DNA of 64,000 bases from DATBJJ01 sp963750915. Lineage in GTDB: Bacteria; Acidobacteriota; Vicinamibacteria; Vicinamibacterales; 2-12-FULL-66-21. Both the position numbers and the translations under genes were made by a program. The notes beneath the pieces were generated by a model. The model made no database searches. It was not told the origin of the DNA and worked only from the letters and a program-made list of their open reading frames with translations. Where the stretch lies: positions 682,001 through 746,000 of the forward strand of contig CAVVSF010000002.1 in NCBI GenBank assembly GCA_963750915.1, in the 5' to 3' direction. Positions 25,308 to 33,883 of this stretch are shown here, one piece after another (the stretch's first letter is position 1; the number at the start of each line of letters is the position of its first letter).

Positions 25308-26477
25308 TCAGGCCAGGACGTCCAGGTACTTCAGCGCGCCGCCCGTATTGAACAGGACGACGGTGTCGGCTGGTTTTACGAGGCCGTCGCGGCGCAGCAT
25401 TCGCAGCGCTTCGAGCGCGGCCCCGCCCTCGGGCGCGGCGCTGATGCCTTCGCGCGAGCCGAGCTCCCGCATCGCCGATACCATCGACGCATCCGACACC
25501 GCCAGCGCCGTGCCGCCGCTCTCGCGCACGGCCCGGAGTACCAGGAAGTCGCCTACCGCCTTGGGCACACGCAGTCCGTCGGCGAGCGTTCGCGCGCCCT
25601 GCCACAGCTCTGACCGTTCGGCCCCCGACTCGAACGCCTTGACGATCGGCGCACAGTGCTCGGCCTGTACCGACACCATGCGCGGGCGCCGCCCTCGCGT
25701 CATCCAGCCGATGTGCTCGAGCTCTTCGAACGCCTTCCACATGCCGACCATGCCGGTGCCGCCGCCGGTCGGATAGATGATCCAGTCGGGGAAGTGCCAA
25801 TCGAGCTGTTCGCCGAGCTCGTACGCCATCGTCTTCTTGCCCTCGATGCGGTACGGCTCCTTGAGCGTCGAGACGTCATACCACCCGAGCGGTTTGCCGG
25901 TCTCGGCGGCGATCCGGCCGGCATCGGTGATGAGGCCGTCGACGAGCGTGACCTCGGCGCCGTAGAGCTCGCATTCCCGGATGAACGGTACCTTGACGTC
26001 CCGGGGCATGAATACGCGCGCCGCAATTCCGGCGGCGGCGGCATAAGCAGCCATCGCGTTCGCGGCGTTGCCGGCTGACGGCACTGAGAGCGTGGTGGCG
26101 CCCAGATGCGCCGCCCGCGTCACCGCGGCCGAGAGGCCGCGAGCCTTGAACGAGTTGGTCGGATTGAGCGACTCGTCCTTGACGAACAGCCGGCTCAAGC
26201 CGAGGTCGGCGCCGAGCCGCCTGGCGTGGACGAGCGGCGTCCAGCCTTCGCCCAGCGTAATCGGCTCCTCGCCGTCGAAGAGCGGCATCAGCTCGCGGTA
26301 GCGCCACATGTTCGGCGCCCGTCCGGCGAGCGAGTCTCGCGACCATGTTCGCGCCGCGTCGAGATCGTAGCGAACGAGCAGCGGCGCGCCGCAGGAGCAC
26401 AGGTGCTGCTCGATGCGCGCATCGTATGGCCCGGCCCCGCAGGGGGCCGAGCATTCCAGGTGAGAGAAGAAGGACAT
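25308..26477 (-). CDS. thrC: Threonine synthase
   Basis: PLP enzyme converting O-phosphohomoserine to threonine; 389 residues. An N-terminal Cys-rich segment (CSAPCG and CSCGAP) forms the zinc ribbon seen in this threonine synthase subgroup. The PLP lysine lies in NPTNSFKARGLSAAV, the phosphate-binding loop is SAGNAANAMAAYA, and GGGTGMVGMWKAF follows. Some related enzymes are cysteate synthases or threonine dehydratases, but size and ribbon favour ThrC. It was the original right-hand neighbour of tRNA-Ala. Confidence 0.88.
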   Translation of the reverse strand: MSFFSHLECSAPCGAGPYDARIEQHLCSCGAPLLVRYDLDAARTWSRDSLAGRAPNMWRYRELMPLFDGEEPITLGEGWTPLVHARRLGADLGLSRLFVKDESLNPTNSFKARGLSAAVTRAAHLGATTLSVPSAGNAANAMAAYAAAAGIAARVFMPRDVKVPFIRECELYGAEVTLVDGLITDAGRIAAETGKPLGWYDVSTLKEPYRIEGKKTMAYELGEQLDWHFPDWIIYPTGGGTGMVGMWKAFEELEHIGWMTRGRRPRMVSVQAEHCAPIVKAFESGAERSELWQGARTLADGLRVPKAVGDFLVLRAVRESGGTALAVSDASMVSAMRELGSREGISAAPEGGAALEALRMLRRDGLVKPADTVVLFNTGGALKYLDVLA

Positions 26478-26536
26478 CAGCGACAGGAGTCGGCGGTGTA
26501 ATCGACCTGCGGCGCGGGATGGCGCCGAGCGCGGAC

Positions 26537-27106
26537 CTACTTGCCGAGAAGTTCGGAATCCTTCTTCTTCTGCATGTCGTCGATCGTGGCGACGTGCTGG
26601 TCTGTGACCTTCTGGACGTCTTCCAGCCCGCGCCGCTCGTCGTCCTCGGAGATCTTGGAGTCCTTCAGGAGCTTCTTCAGTCGTTCGTTGGCATCGCGGC
26701 GCGCCTGCCGGACGCCGTTGCGACCTTCTTCTGCATACTTGTGCACCAGCTTCGACATTTCCCTGCGGCGTTCCTCGGTCAGGGCGGGCAGCGGAATGCG
26801 GATGGCCTTGCCGTCGGTCGTCGGATTCAGACCGAGGTTGGAGCTGCGGATAGCGCGTTCGATCGCGGCGGTCAGCGACGGATCGAACGGCTGCGCCACG
26901 ATCATCGTCGGTTCGGGCACCGACAGGGACGCGACCTGGTTGAGCGGCATCATCGAGCCGTAGGCCTCGACGTGTACTGTGTCGAGAATCGTCACCGAGG
27001 CGCGGCCGGTGCGAACGCCGCCCAGCTCGCGCCGCACGTGTTCGATCTGCCCGTCCATGCGCTTCTTGAGCTCTGCGAACAATCCTTTCAGATCCGATGC
27101 GTCCAT
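26537..27106 (-). CDS. frr: Ribosome recycling factor
   Basis: Splits post-termination ribosomes together with EF-G. 189 residues, with the family's RTGRASVTILDTVHVEAYGS segment, the basic EERRREMSKLVHKYAEE helix and the RRDANERLKKL motif. The start has a GGAGAAGG ribosome-binding site. It is last in the rplM-rpsI-rpsB-tsf-pyrH-frr series, the common bacterial order. Confidence 0.96.
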   Translation of the reverse strand: MDASDLKGLFAELKKRMDGQIEHVRRELGGVRTGRASVTILDTVHVEAYGSMMPLNQVASLSVPEPTMIVAQPFDPSLTAAIERAIRSSNLGLNPTTDGKAIRIPLPALTEERRREMSKLVHKYAEEGRNGVRQARRDANERLKKLLKDSKISEDDERRGLEDVQKVTDQHVATIDDMQKKKDSELLGK

Positions 27107-27160
27107 ACCTTCTCCAGCAGTCGTAGCGGGTGAGTCTGCCGCGACGTCAGCGCGCTTGCG

Positions 27161-27877
27161 CTATACCGTCACCGTCGTGCCGATCGGCTCGCCCATGATC
27201 ACGCGTTTCAGCGTGCCGGCAGTGCGGAGGTTGAACACGACGATCGGCAGGCGGTTGTCCATGCACAACGAGATCGCCGTCGCGTCCATGACCTTCAGGC
27301 CCTGTTCGAGCACTTTCAAGTAAGAGATCTCCGAGTACTTCGTTGCCGTCTTGTCGAGCATCGGATCGGCCGTGTAGATACCGTCGACCTTGGTCCCCTT
27401 GAGAATGACGTCCGCCTTCATCTCCATTGCCCGCAGTGCCGCCGCGGTGTCGGTCGTGAAGTAGGGGTTGCCGGTGCCGGCAGCGAAGACGACGACGCGG
27501 CCCTTCTCGAGATGACGGACGGCGCGCCGGCGAATGAAGGGTTCGGCGACGGCGCGCATCTCGATCGCTGTCGCGACGCGCGTCACGACGTTGTTGTGCT
27601 CGAGCGCGTCCTGCAGCGCGAGGGCGTTGATGACCGTGGCGAGCATGCCCATGTAGTCGGCGGTTGCCCGGTCCATGCCCTTGGCGCTCGCCGCCAGGCC
27701 GCGGAACAAGTTGCCGCCGCCGATGACGACCGCGGTCTGGACGCCGAGCTGCTGGATTTCGCCGATGTCCCGGGCGATGCGGGTGGCGACCGCCGGGTCG
27801 ATCCCGTACTGCTGCTCGCCCATGAGGGCTTCACCGGAGAGTTTGAGGAGGACACGGCGATAGACGGGAGACGACAT
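27161..27877 (-). CDS. pyrH: UMP kinase
   Basis: Hexameric amino-acid-kinase-fold enzyme that phosphorylates UMP to UDP; 238 residues. Motifs are RRVLLKLSGEALMG at the N-terminus, VVIGGGNLFRG, MGMLATVINALALQDALE and GTGNPYFTTDTAAALRA. The ATG at 27877 is preceded at exactly 7 bases by TATAAT, so this gene probably has its own leaderless promoter within the ribosomal cluster. A longer in-frame start would run through the promoter and is rejected. Confidence 0.96.
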   Translation of the reverse strand: MSSPVYRRVLLKLSGEALMGEQQYGIDPAVATRIARDIGEIQQLGVQTAVVIGGGNLFRGLAASAKGMDRATADYMGMLATVINALALQDALEHNNVVTRVATAIEMRAVAEPFIRRRAVRHLEKGRVVVFAAGTGNPYFTTDTAAALRAMEMKADVILKGTKVDGIYTADPMLDKTATKYSEISYLKVLEQGLKVMDATAISLCMDNRLPIVVFNLRTAGTLKRVIMGEPIGTTVTV

Positions 27878-27884
27878 CGAGGGG

Positions 27885-27890
27885 ATTATA
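27885..27890 (-). promoter_or_regulatory. -10 box (TATAAT) 7 bases before pyrH
   Basis: Perfect TATAAT on the minus strand, 7 bases from the pyrH ATG. Same spacing as nagZ and pfkA. Confidence 0.6.
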
Positions 27891-27970
27891 TCGGGTTCTC
27901 TCAGGTTGCCGGTCGTCCGGGCGCCTGGGAATCCAGGCACCCGGAAACCAGCCCGAACGAGATCGCGCTC

Positions 27971-28570
27971 TTACGCCGCTTCGCCGAGCTTGAAGCGGAC
28001 GAACCGCGGCACAGCGATGTTCTCGCCCATCTTGGCGATGGCAGCGGTGACCATCTGGCCGATCGTCACCTTCGGGTCGCGAACCGAGGGCTGCTCGAGC
28101 AGGCAGACCTGCTCGTAGAAGCTGTTCAGCTTTCCCTCGATGATCTTGTCGATGACCTGTTGCGGCTTGTTCTGGCCGTCCATCTGGGCCCGGTAAATGC
28201 CGCGTTCGCGCTCGAGAATGTCGGCCGGGACGTCTTCGCGCCGGACGTACTGCGGGCTGGCGGCTGCGATGTGCATCGCGATCTCCCGCACCAGCCCCTG
28301 GAAGTCGTCGGTCCGCGCCACGAAGTCGGACTCGCAGTTCACTTCGACGAGCACGCCGATCTTGCCGCCCATGTGAATGTAGTGGCCGATCGTTCCCTCG
28401 TTGGTGCTGCGGCCGGCCTTCTTGGTCGCGTGGGCGAGCCCGCGCTTGCGCAGGATGGTCGTCGCCTCTTCGATGTCGCCCTTGGCCTCGCTCAGCGCCG
28501 CCTTGCACTCCATCATCCCCGCGCCGGTCAGGTCGCGAAGCTTCTTCACCTGTGCTGCTGTAATCTCCAT
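27971..28570 (-). CDS. tsf: Elongation factor Ts (short form)
   Basis: Nucleotide exchange factor for EF-Tu. 199 residues, close to the short Thermus-like form and about 80 shorter than the E. coli protein. Motifs are VKKLRDLTGAGMMECKAAL, GTIGHYIHMGGKIGVLVEVN and CESDFVARTDDF. The ATG at 28570 has an AGGAG ribosome-binding site. It lies between rpsB and pyrH. Confidence 0.96.
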   Translation of the reverse strand: MEITAAQVKKLRDLTGAGMMECKAALSEAKGDIEEATTILRKRGLAHATKKAGRSTNEGTIGHYIHMGGKIGVLVEVNCESDFVARTDDFQGLVREIAMHIAAASPQYVRREDVPADILERERGIYRAQMDGQNKPQQVIDKIIEGKLNSFYEQVCLLEQPSVRDPKVTIGQMVTAAIAKMGENIAVPRFVRFKLGEAA

Positions 28571-28624
28571 GCCTACTCCTGCTGTCCAGCGTTGCGTGTC
28601 CGGCGCTTCGTCCGGAGTTCGAGT

Positions 28625-28707
28625 GGCTCCCCGCCGCGGCACGCGGCGGCGCGACGGCGGGGGAGCCCGTACATGACAACGCCGGCCTGGTGTCGCCCTG
28701 GCCGGCG
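28625..28707 (-). terminator. Two GC-rich hairpins between rpsB and tsf
   Basis: Two inverted repeats on the minus strand downstream of rpsB. CGCCGGCC/GGCCGGCG (28680-28707) lies just after the rpsB stop region. GGCTCCCC-GCC with a matching GGCGGGGGAGCC (28625-28667) lies before tsf. Neither has a T-tract, so partial attenuation between rpsB and tsf is more plausible than full termination. Confidence 0.4.
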
Positions 28708-28729
28708 CGAAAAGGTTAGACGCGAGGGC

Positions 28730-29524
28730 CTAGACGGACGCCGTCGAGGGCGCCTGCTCGGGCCGGGCCTGACGAACCTGACGGGCGCGACGGGTGCGAT
28801 CGTCGGCATCGCCGTCGCCTTCGTCGGCCTGTGCCGATTCGCGGATGCCGCGACCGCCGAGGACCGCGTCGGCGATACGCGAGGCAAACAAGCGGATCGC
28901 GCGCAAGGCATCGTCGTTGCCGGGGATGACGTAGTCGACTTCGTCCGGGTCGCAATTGGTGTCGACGACGCCGATGACCGGAATCTTGAGCTTGCGGGCC
29001 TCGTCGACGGCGATCTTTTCCTTGCGGGTGTCGACGACGAACAGCGCATCGGGCAGCCGCGACATGTTGCGGATACCTTCGAGATTCTTCTGAAGCTTGC
29101 GCTTCTCCTTCTCGATCTGCGCGATTTCCTTCTTCGACAGCGTGTCGTAGCGGCCGTCGGTCTCCATCGCCTCGAGGTCGCGCAGGCGCGCCAGGCTGCG
29201 CTGGATCGTCGTGAAGTTGGTCAGCAGTCCGCCCAGCCAGCGCTGGTTCACGAAGTACATCCCGCAGCGCTGTGCTTCCTCGGCCACCGCGTCCTGTGCC
29301 TGTCGCTTCGTGCCCACGAACAGGATCGTGCGACCTTCGGCTGCCAGGTTCGTCGTGAACTGCTCGGCGTCACGAAAGAGCTTGGCGGTCTTGTTCAGGT
29401 CGATGATGTAGATCCCGTTCCGCTCGCCGAAGATGTACGTCTTCATCTTCGGGTTCCAGCGTTTCGTCTGGTGACCGAAATGAACACCCGCTTCGAGCAA
29501 ATCCTTCAACGCGATGCCGTTCAA
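28730..29524 (-). CDS. rpsB: Ribosomal protein S2
   Basis: Small-subunit protein bridging head and body. 264 residues with family motifs LLEAGVHFGHQTKRWNPKM, VGTKRQAQDAV, VNQRWLGGLLTNF, RLPDALFVVDTRKE and IPVIGVVDTNCDP. The start is a TTG at 29524 with GGAGG 5 bases upstream. The C-terminus has an acidic/basic extension (ADEGDGDADDRTRRARQ). Confidence 0.97.
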   Translation of the reverse strand: MNGIALKDLLEAGVHFGHQTKRWNPKMKTYIFGERNGIYIIDLNKTAKLFRDAEQFTTNLAAEGRTILFVGTKRQAQDAVAEEAQRCGMYFVNQRWLGGLLTNFTTIQRSLARLRDLEAMETDGRYDTLSKKEIAQIEKEKRKLQKNLEGIRNMSRLPDALFVVDTRKEKIAVDEARKLKIPVIGVVDTNCDPDEVDYVIPGNDDALRAIRLFASRIADAVLGGRGIRESAQADEGDGDADDRTRRARQVRQARPEQAPSTASV

Positions 29525-29611
29525 GCTGCCTCCACAAAGAGCCGTCGGTTATCAGCCGCCTCGCGCGTCGCTGGACTGCGGCGCGCCGGCGGCTGACGAC
29601 CGAAAGCTGAA

Positions 29612-30007
29612 CTATCTCTTGCTGAACTGGAAGCGCTTGCGCGCTCCCTTCTGTCCGTACTTCTTGCGCTCCTTGATGCGCGCGTCGCGCGTCAGGAAGC
29701 CCGCCTTCTTCAACCGCTGCCGCAACTCGATGTTGTACTCGACCAGGGCGCGGGAGATGCCGAGGCGCAGCGCGCCAGCCTGACCCGCCGTGCCGCCCCC
29801 GGCGATCGTCGCCAGGATGTCGAACTTGTCGGTCGTCTCCGTCACCGACAGCGGCTGGCGAATCTGCGTCCGCAACGCCTCGGTGGGGAAGGCCGTCTCG
29901 ATCGGCTTGTGATTGATGGTGATGGCCCCAGTCCCGGGGCGGAGGAACACGCGGGCAGTCGAAGTCTTGCGCCGGCCCGTGCCGTAGTACTGAATCCCAG
30001 CTGCCAC
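29612..30007 (-). CDS. rpsI: Ribosomal protein S9
   Basis: 131 residues with YYGTGRRKTSTARVFLRPG, GGGTAGQAGALRLGISRAL and the conserved C-terminal KARKRFQFSKR-type tail whose final Lys-Arg reaches the P-site tRNA. GTG start at 30007, directly behind the rplM stop. Confidence 0.97.
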   Translation of the reverse strand: MAAGIQYYGTGRRKTSTARVFLRPGTGAITINHKPIETAFPTEALRTQIRQPLSVTETTDKFDILATIAGGGTAGQAGALRLGISRALVEYNIELRQRLKKAGFLTRDARIKERKKYGQKGARKRFQFSKR

Positions 30008-30466
30008 TTACGCGACCTCTCGTTTAGTTCTGGTTGTCGTTTTCGTCAACGGCTGCGGCTTCTGCGCCTGATGCGGATGCTTGTCATCGGCGTAGACCTT
30101 CAGCTTGCGCCACATCGCTTCGCCCAGCTTCGTCTTCGGCAGCATGCCGCGGACGGCTTCCTCGACCATGCGCACCGGATTCTTCGCGAGGACGTCCTTC
30201 GCTCGCTCCTCACGCAGGCCGCCTTCGAAGCCGCTGTGATACCGATACAGTTTCTGCTCGTCCTTGCGACCGGTCAGCTTGATGTTCCGGGCGTTGACGA
30301 TGACGACGTGGTCGCCGGTATCGATGTGCGGCGTGTAGACCGCCTTGTGCTTTCCCTGCAGCAGGCGGGCAGCCTCGGTCGCGATCCGGCCGAGCACCTG
30401 ACCCTCCGCATCAATCACGTGCCACTGCCGGTCAACCGTTCCGGCCGTGGGGACAAACGAACCCAT
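30008..30466 (-). CDS. rplM: Ribosomal protein L13
   Basis: 152 residues: WHVIDAEGQVLGRIATEAA, YTPHIDTGDHVVIVNA, KDVLAKNPVRMVEEAVRGMLPK. First gene of the ribosomal cluster, with a strong promoter about 90 bases upstream. The C-terminus is longer than usual and Lys/Thr-rich. Confidence 0.97.
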   Translation of the reverse strand: MGSFVPTAGTVDRQWHVIDAEGQVLGRIATEAARLLQGKHKAVYTPHIDTGDHVVIVNARNIKLTGRKDEQKLYRYHSGFEGGLREERAKDVLAKNPVRMVEEAVRGMLPKTKLGEAMWRKLKVYADDKHPHQAQKPQPLTKTTTRTKREVA

Positions 30467-30923
30467 CTCGAAATCCTCTCGGTTCTTGCCGCCGCCTCAC
30501 CCCGAGCCCCGAAGCCCGGGCCGCGGTCGGCCTCATTCAAAGGACGGCAAACCAAGAGGATACCGGGATTTCAGCCGATTGTCAAGGCAGGCGCGGACTT
30601 TTCCCTCCGGGCCCCGGCCGATTGGACGCCGGGTCGTGGAGGCGGTTCAGAGGGCGTCGAGCACCCCCTGGAGGCGCCGCGGGGCAAGAGCGGCTGAAGA
30701 ATCTGCGATTACAGAACCGTGAGCCGATTGCAGTTTTGTGGATCCTACCCCATCGCGCTGACTGGGCCAACCGTCAAAACTGCGCAGAACTGCCGGTTTT
30801 AGTAGGCCGAGCTGTCGTGGTACCCAACTTGCCCCGGGGTTCAACCGATAACCACAACGGCAGTGGTTCGGGTGTGCCCGCGCCCCTTGGGGACCGCGCC
30901 CCCTTTCACGATAGGACATCCTG
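30467..30923. other. Divergent intergenic region between rplM and pilM
   Basis: 457 bases with no convincing gene. The rplM side holds a sigma-70 promoter (30557-30585) and a leader containing GAGCCCC/GAAGCCC heptads near 30504-30517. The pilM side contains several GC-rich palindromes (for example CCCCTTGGGG) and no clear -10 box. I looked for a cyclic-di-GMP riboswitch core and did not find one. Confidence 0.5.
30557..30585 (-). promoter_or_regulatory. Sigma-70 promoter for rplM-rpsI
   Basis: TTGACA (30580-30585), 17-base spacer, TATCCT (30557-30562) on the minus strand. The -35 is perfect and the spacing ideal. The predicted leader is about 85 bases with a GC-rich hairpin. Confidence 0.75.
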
Positions 30924-31979
30924 GTGTTTGGTAGATCGAAAAGCCTGGTGGGCCTGGACATCGGCTCGAGCGCCGTCAAGGCGATCGAGCTCAAGCCCGC
31001 CGGCAAGGGCTACAAAGTCACGGCCATCGGCACCGAGCCGATTCCGCCGGACAGCATCGTCGACGGCGCGATCATCGACGGAACAGCCGTGGTGGACGCC
31101 ATCCGCCGGGTGTTCGAATCACGGAACATCAGGACCAAGGATGTCGCCGCCTCGCTCTCGGGCAACGCCGTCATCGTCAAGAAGATTGCGCTGCCGGCGA
31201 TGACCGAAGCCGAGCTGGCCGAATCGATCTACTGGGAAGCCGAGCAGTACATCCCGTTTGACATCCAGGACGTCAACCTCGACTACCAGATCCTGTCGCG
31301 CGGCGACGCCGGCGGCAGGAGCAGCATGGACGTCCTGCTCGTCGCCGCGAAGAAAGAGAAGATTGCCGACTACACGGGCGTCATCGGCCAGGCCGGCCGG
31401 AACGCGGTCGTGATCGACGTCGACGCCTTCGCGCTCCAGAACGCCTACGAGGTCAACTACGGCACCGAGCCCGGCGCCGTCGTGGTGCTGCTCAATGCCG
31501 GCGCCAGCGCCACCAACATCAACATTCTCGAAGGCGATCAGTCGGTCTTCACCCGCGACATCTCGACCGGCGGCAACGCCTACACCGAGGCGCTCCAGAA
31601 GGAACTCAACCTGCCGTTCGAGCAGGCCGATCAGCTCAAGCGCGGCGAGGCGGTCGACGGCGTCTCCTTCGACGACGCCCGCCCCGTCCTCCGGGCGGTG
31701 ACCGAGAACGTGATGCTCGAGGTCCAGAAGACGTTCGATTTCTACAAGGCGTCGGCGTCGTTCGACCGCATCACGAAGATCGTCGTCAGCGGCGGCGCGT
31801 CGCGCGCCGAGGCTTTCACCGAGATGTTGAACGAACGGTTTCAGGCGCCGGTCGAGTTCTTCGATCCCTTTCAGAAGGTCGTGCTCGACGGCGCCAAGTT
31901 CCAGGTCGACGCCGCCGAGATCGGGCCGACGGCTGCGGTGGCTGTCGGTCTCGCGCTGCGCCGGGCGGGTGACCGATGA
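30924..31979 (+). CDS. pilM: Type IV pilus assembly ATPase-fold protein PilM
   Basis: Actin-like cytoplasmic protein that binds the PilN N-terminus and links the pilus motor to the inner-membrane PilN/O complex. 351 residues from a GTG start. It opens KSLVGLDIGSSAVKAIELK (phosphate-binding 1), with EAEQYIPFDIQDVNLDYQIL and the later GGNAYTEALQKELNLPFEQA and VVSGGASRAEAF as actin-fold signatures. First gene of the pilMNOPQ operon. Confidence 0.95.
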   Translation: MFGRSKSLVGLDIGSSAVKAIELKPAGKGYKVTAIGTEPIPPDSIVDGAIIDGTAVVDAIRRVFESRNIRTKDVAASLSGNAVIVKKIALPAMTEAELAESIYWEAEQYIPFDIQDVNLDYQILSRGDAGGRSSMDVLLVAAKKEKIADYTGVIGQAGRNAVVIDVDAFALQNAYEVNYGTEPGAVVVLLNAGASATNINILEGDQSVFTRDISTGGNAYTEALQKELNLPFEQADQLKRGEAVDGVSFDDARPVLRAVTENVMLEVQKTFDFYKASASFDRITKIVVSGGASRAEAFTEMLNERFQAPVEFFDPFQKVVLDGAKFQVDAAEIGPTAAVAVGLALRRAGDR

Positions 31980-32629
31980 TCCGCATCAACCTCCTCGCGG
32001 TCGAGCGCGGCAAGACCAGGAAGGCGTCGCGCGGCGTTGTCATCTCTCCGGCGCATCGCGTCACCATCGGCGCCAGTCTCATCCTCATCGCCACCGTTCT
32101 CGGCATCGGGTGGTGGTTCATGTCGCTGCGGCAGCAGTCGGCGCAGCTCGATCGCGACATTGCCGTCGCCGAGGCGGAAACCGTGCAGCTGCGCGCGGTG
32201 CTGGCGCAGGTGCAGAAGTTCGAGGCTCGCAAGGCGCAGTTGACGCAGCGCGTGACGTTGATCGAGCAGCTCCGCCGCGGCCAGTCGGCGCCGGTTCACG
32301 TCCTCGACGAGATCAGCAAGAGCCTGCCCGAGCGCCTGTGGCTCGTCGACATGAAGCAGACGGGCGAAGACTTCGCCATCGCCGGGTTTGCCGCGTCGCT
32401 GCCGTCGCTTTCCGACTTCGTCGCCAATCTCGAAGCGACGAAGTGGTTCAAGCGGCCGGTCGAAATTCTCGACAGCCAGGTGCAGACCGAGAAGGACGCC
32501 GGCGATCTGGTCAAGTTCTCGATCAAGGCGACGCTCAACAATCCGGAGCCGCCGGCGCCGCCGGCACCGCCAGCGGGCGGACGCGGTGGCCGCGGCGCGG
32601 CGCCGGCCGGGCGCGGCGCCAAGCCCTGA
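31976..32629 (+). CDS. pilN: Type IV pilus inner-membrane protein PilN
   Basis: Bitopic protein whose cytoplasmic MIRINLLAVERGK (the INLLP-type motif) docks in PilM. A transmembrane helix (VTIGASLILIATVLGIGWWFM) is followed by a coiled coil and a ferredoxin-like domain. 217 residues with a Pro/Gly-rich tail. It overlaps pilM by ATGA. Confidence 0.94.
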   Translation: MIRINLLAVERGKTRKASRGVVISPAHRVTIGASLILIATVLGIGWWFMSLRQQSAQLDRDIAVAEAETVQLRAVLAQVQKFEARKAQLTQRVTLIEQLRRGQSAPVHVLDEISKSLPERLWLVDMKQTGEDFAIAGFAASLPSLSDFVANLEATKWFKRPVEILDSQVQTEKDAGDLVKFSIKATLNNPEPPAPPAPPAGGRGGRGAAPAGRGAKP

Positions 32630-32721
32630 CGGTCGGGCGCGGGGACGGAAACGAACCATTAGGTGGTGGCCGCGGAATCGCACGCAGCGGTTCGCGGCGC
32701 CGGTAAGGCAGCCAAGCATCG

Positions 32722-33343
32722 ATGGATCTGTCGCTCAACAAACTTCCATGGTGGGGCCAGATTGGCGCTTTCGTACTCGTGTGCGGCGGGGCGGCGTACG
32801 GCTTCTGGCACTTCTATGTTGCCGACATGCAGGCAGACGTCAACCTTCGCCGCTCGCGGCTGACGGCGCTGCGTGCCGACATCTCCCGCGGTGTCGCGAC
32901 GGCGCGCCGCCTGCCCGAGTTCGAGTCCCAGGTCACCCAGCTCGAAGAGCGCCTCGCAAACCTGCGCCAGGTCCTGCCGGAGGAGAAGGACGTCGCCGAC
33001 ATCCTTCGCCGCATCCAGGGGCTGGCGACGCAGTCGAACCTCTCGATTCAGCGGTTCACGCCGCGGCCGCCGGTACAGCAGTCGCTCTATGCGGAGATTC
33101 CGTACCGGCTGGTCGCCGAAGGCACGTACCACAACCTGGCGCTGTTCTTCGATCGTGTCAGCAAGTTTCCGCGAATCATCAACATCAGCGAGATCTCGAT
33201 CAGGTCGAAGACGCCGCCCGAGCCCGGCGCGACGATCACCGCCGAGTGCACGGCGACGACGTTCGTGCTGCAGGAGGCGCCGGCTCGCCGTGCCCGGCGG
33301 CAAGGGCGCCAAGGTCGTACCGAAGCAGCCGGCGGCGAAGTGA
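32722..33343 (+). CDS. pilO: Type IV pilus inner-membrane protein PilO, +1 shift near the 3' end
   Basis: Partner of PilN with a short cytoplasmic start, one transmembrane helix (IGAFVLVCGGAAYGFWHF), a coiled coil (LPEFESQVTQLEERLANLRQ) and a ferredoxin-like domain (SIQRFTPRPPVQQSLYAEIP; YRLVAEGTYHNLALFFDRV). As written the frame runs on into pilP, giving a 379-residue fusion. The Lys/Pro-rich ending GGKGAKVVPKQPAAK with stop TGA at 33341-33343 lies one base on. That stop overlaps a GTG start (GTGA), so a +1 insertion between about 33275 and 33310 explains the fusion. Confidence 0.88.
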
Positions 33344-33861
33344 GCAGGCGTATGAGGTCATTACACGTGTCCGGCACCCTCGCGATGGTCGTTCTGCTGG
33401 TGACGTCCGCGTTTGGCGTCGCCGCGGCGCAGGCACCGGCCAAGCCCACGGCGCCGAAGCCGGCCGCGCCGCCGGCCGCACCGCCGGCGCAGCCGTTACC
33501 GGTGATCGAGCCTGGCTATGCCTACCAGGCGGACGGCCGCCGCGATCCGTTCATCAGCCTGCTCGGCCGCGGTGAGCAGACGACCTCGCCGACGGCCCGG
33601 CCGAGCGGCCTGAGCGGCCTGCTGATTGGGGAAGTGACGGTCAAGGGTGTGCTGCGCGATCGCTCCGGCTTCATGGCGATGCTGCAGGCGCCGGACAACA
33701 AAACCTATGTGGTGCGCGTCGGGGACAAGCTTCTCGACGGCAGCGTGAAGTCGATCAGCCGCGAACAGGTCATCTTCTCGCAGAACGTGAATGATCCGCT
33801 GTCGCTCGTCAAGCAGCGGGAAGTGCCGAAGCCGGTTCGGCAGGCCGAAGGGCGTGGCTGA
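33340..33861 (+). CDS. pilP: Type IV pilus assembly protein PilP
   Basis: Periplasmic link between PilN/O and the PilQ secretin. Start is GTG 33340 (overlapping the pilO stop) or ATG 33352. A signal peptide (VSGTLAMVVLLVTSAFGVAAAQ) lacks the lipobox Cys found in many PilP. A Pro/Ala linker follows, then YAYQADGRRDPFISLL (the conserved RDPF motif) and a beta domain with EVTVKGVLRDRSGFMAMLQA and VRVGDKLLDGSVKSI. About 173 residues. Confidence 0.9.
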   Translation: MSRRMRSLHVSGTLAMVVLLVTSAFGVAAAQAPAKPTAPKPAAPPAAPPAQPLPVIEPGYAYQADGRRDPFISLLGRGEQTTSPTARPSGLSGLLIGEVTVKGVLRDRSGFMAMLQAPDNKTYVVRVGDKLLDGSVKSISREQVIFSQNVNDPLSLVKQREVPKPVRQAEGRG

Positions 33862-33883
33862 TGATTCCGAGAGAGCCGAGACG

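Noticed and set aside
30600..30923. Cyclic-di-GMP riboswitch upstream of pilM
   Set aside because: Searched because pilus operons can carry one, but the conserved GEMM core is not visible.
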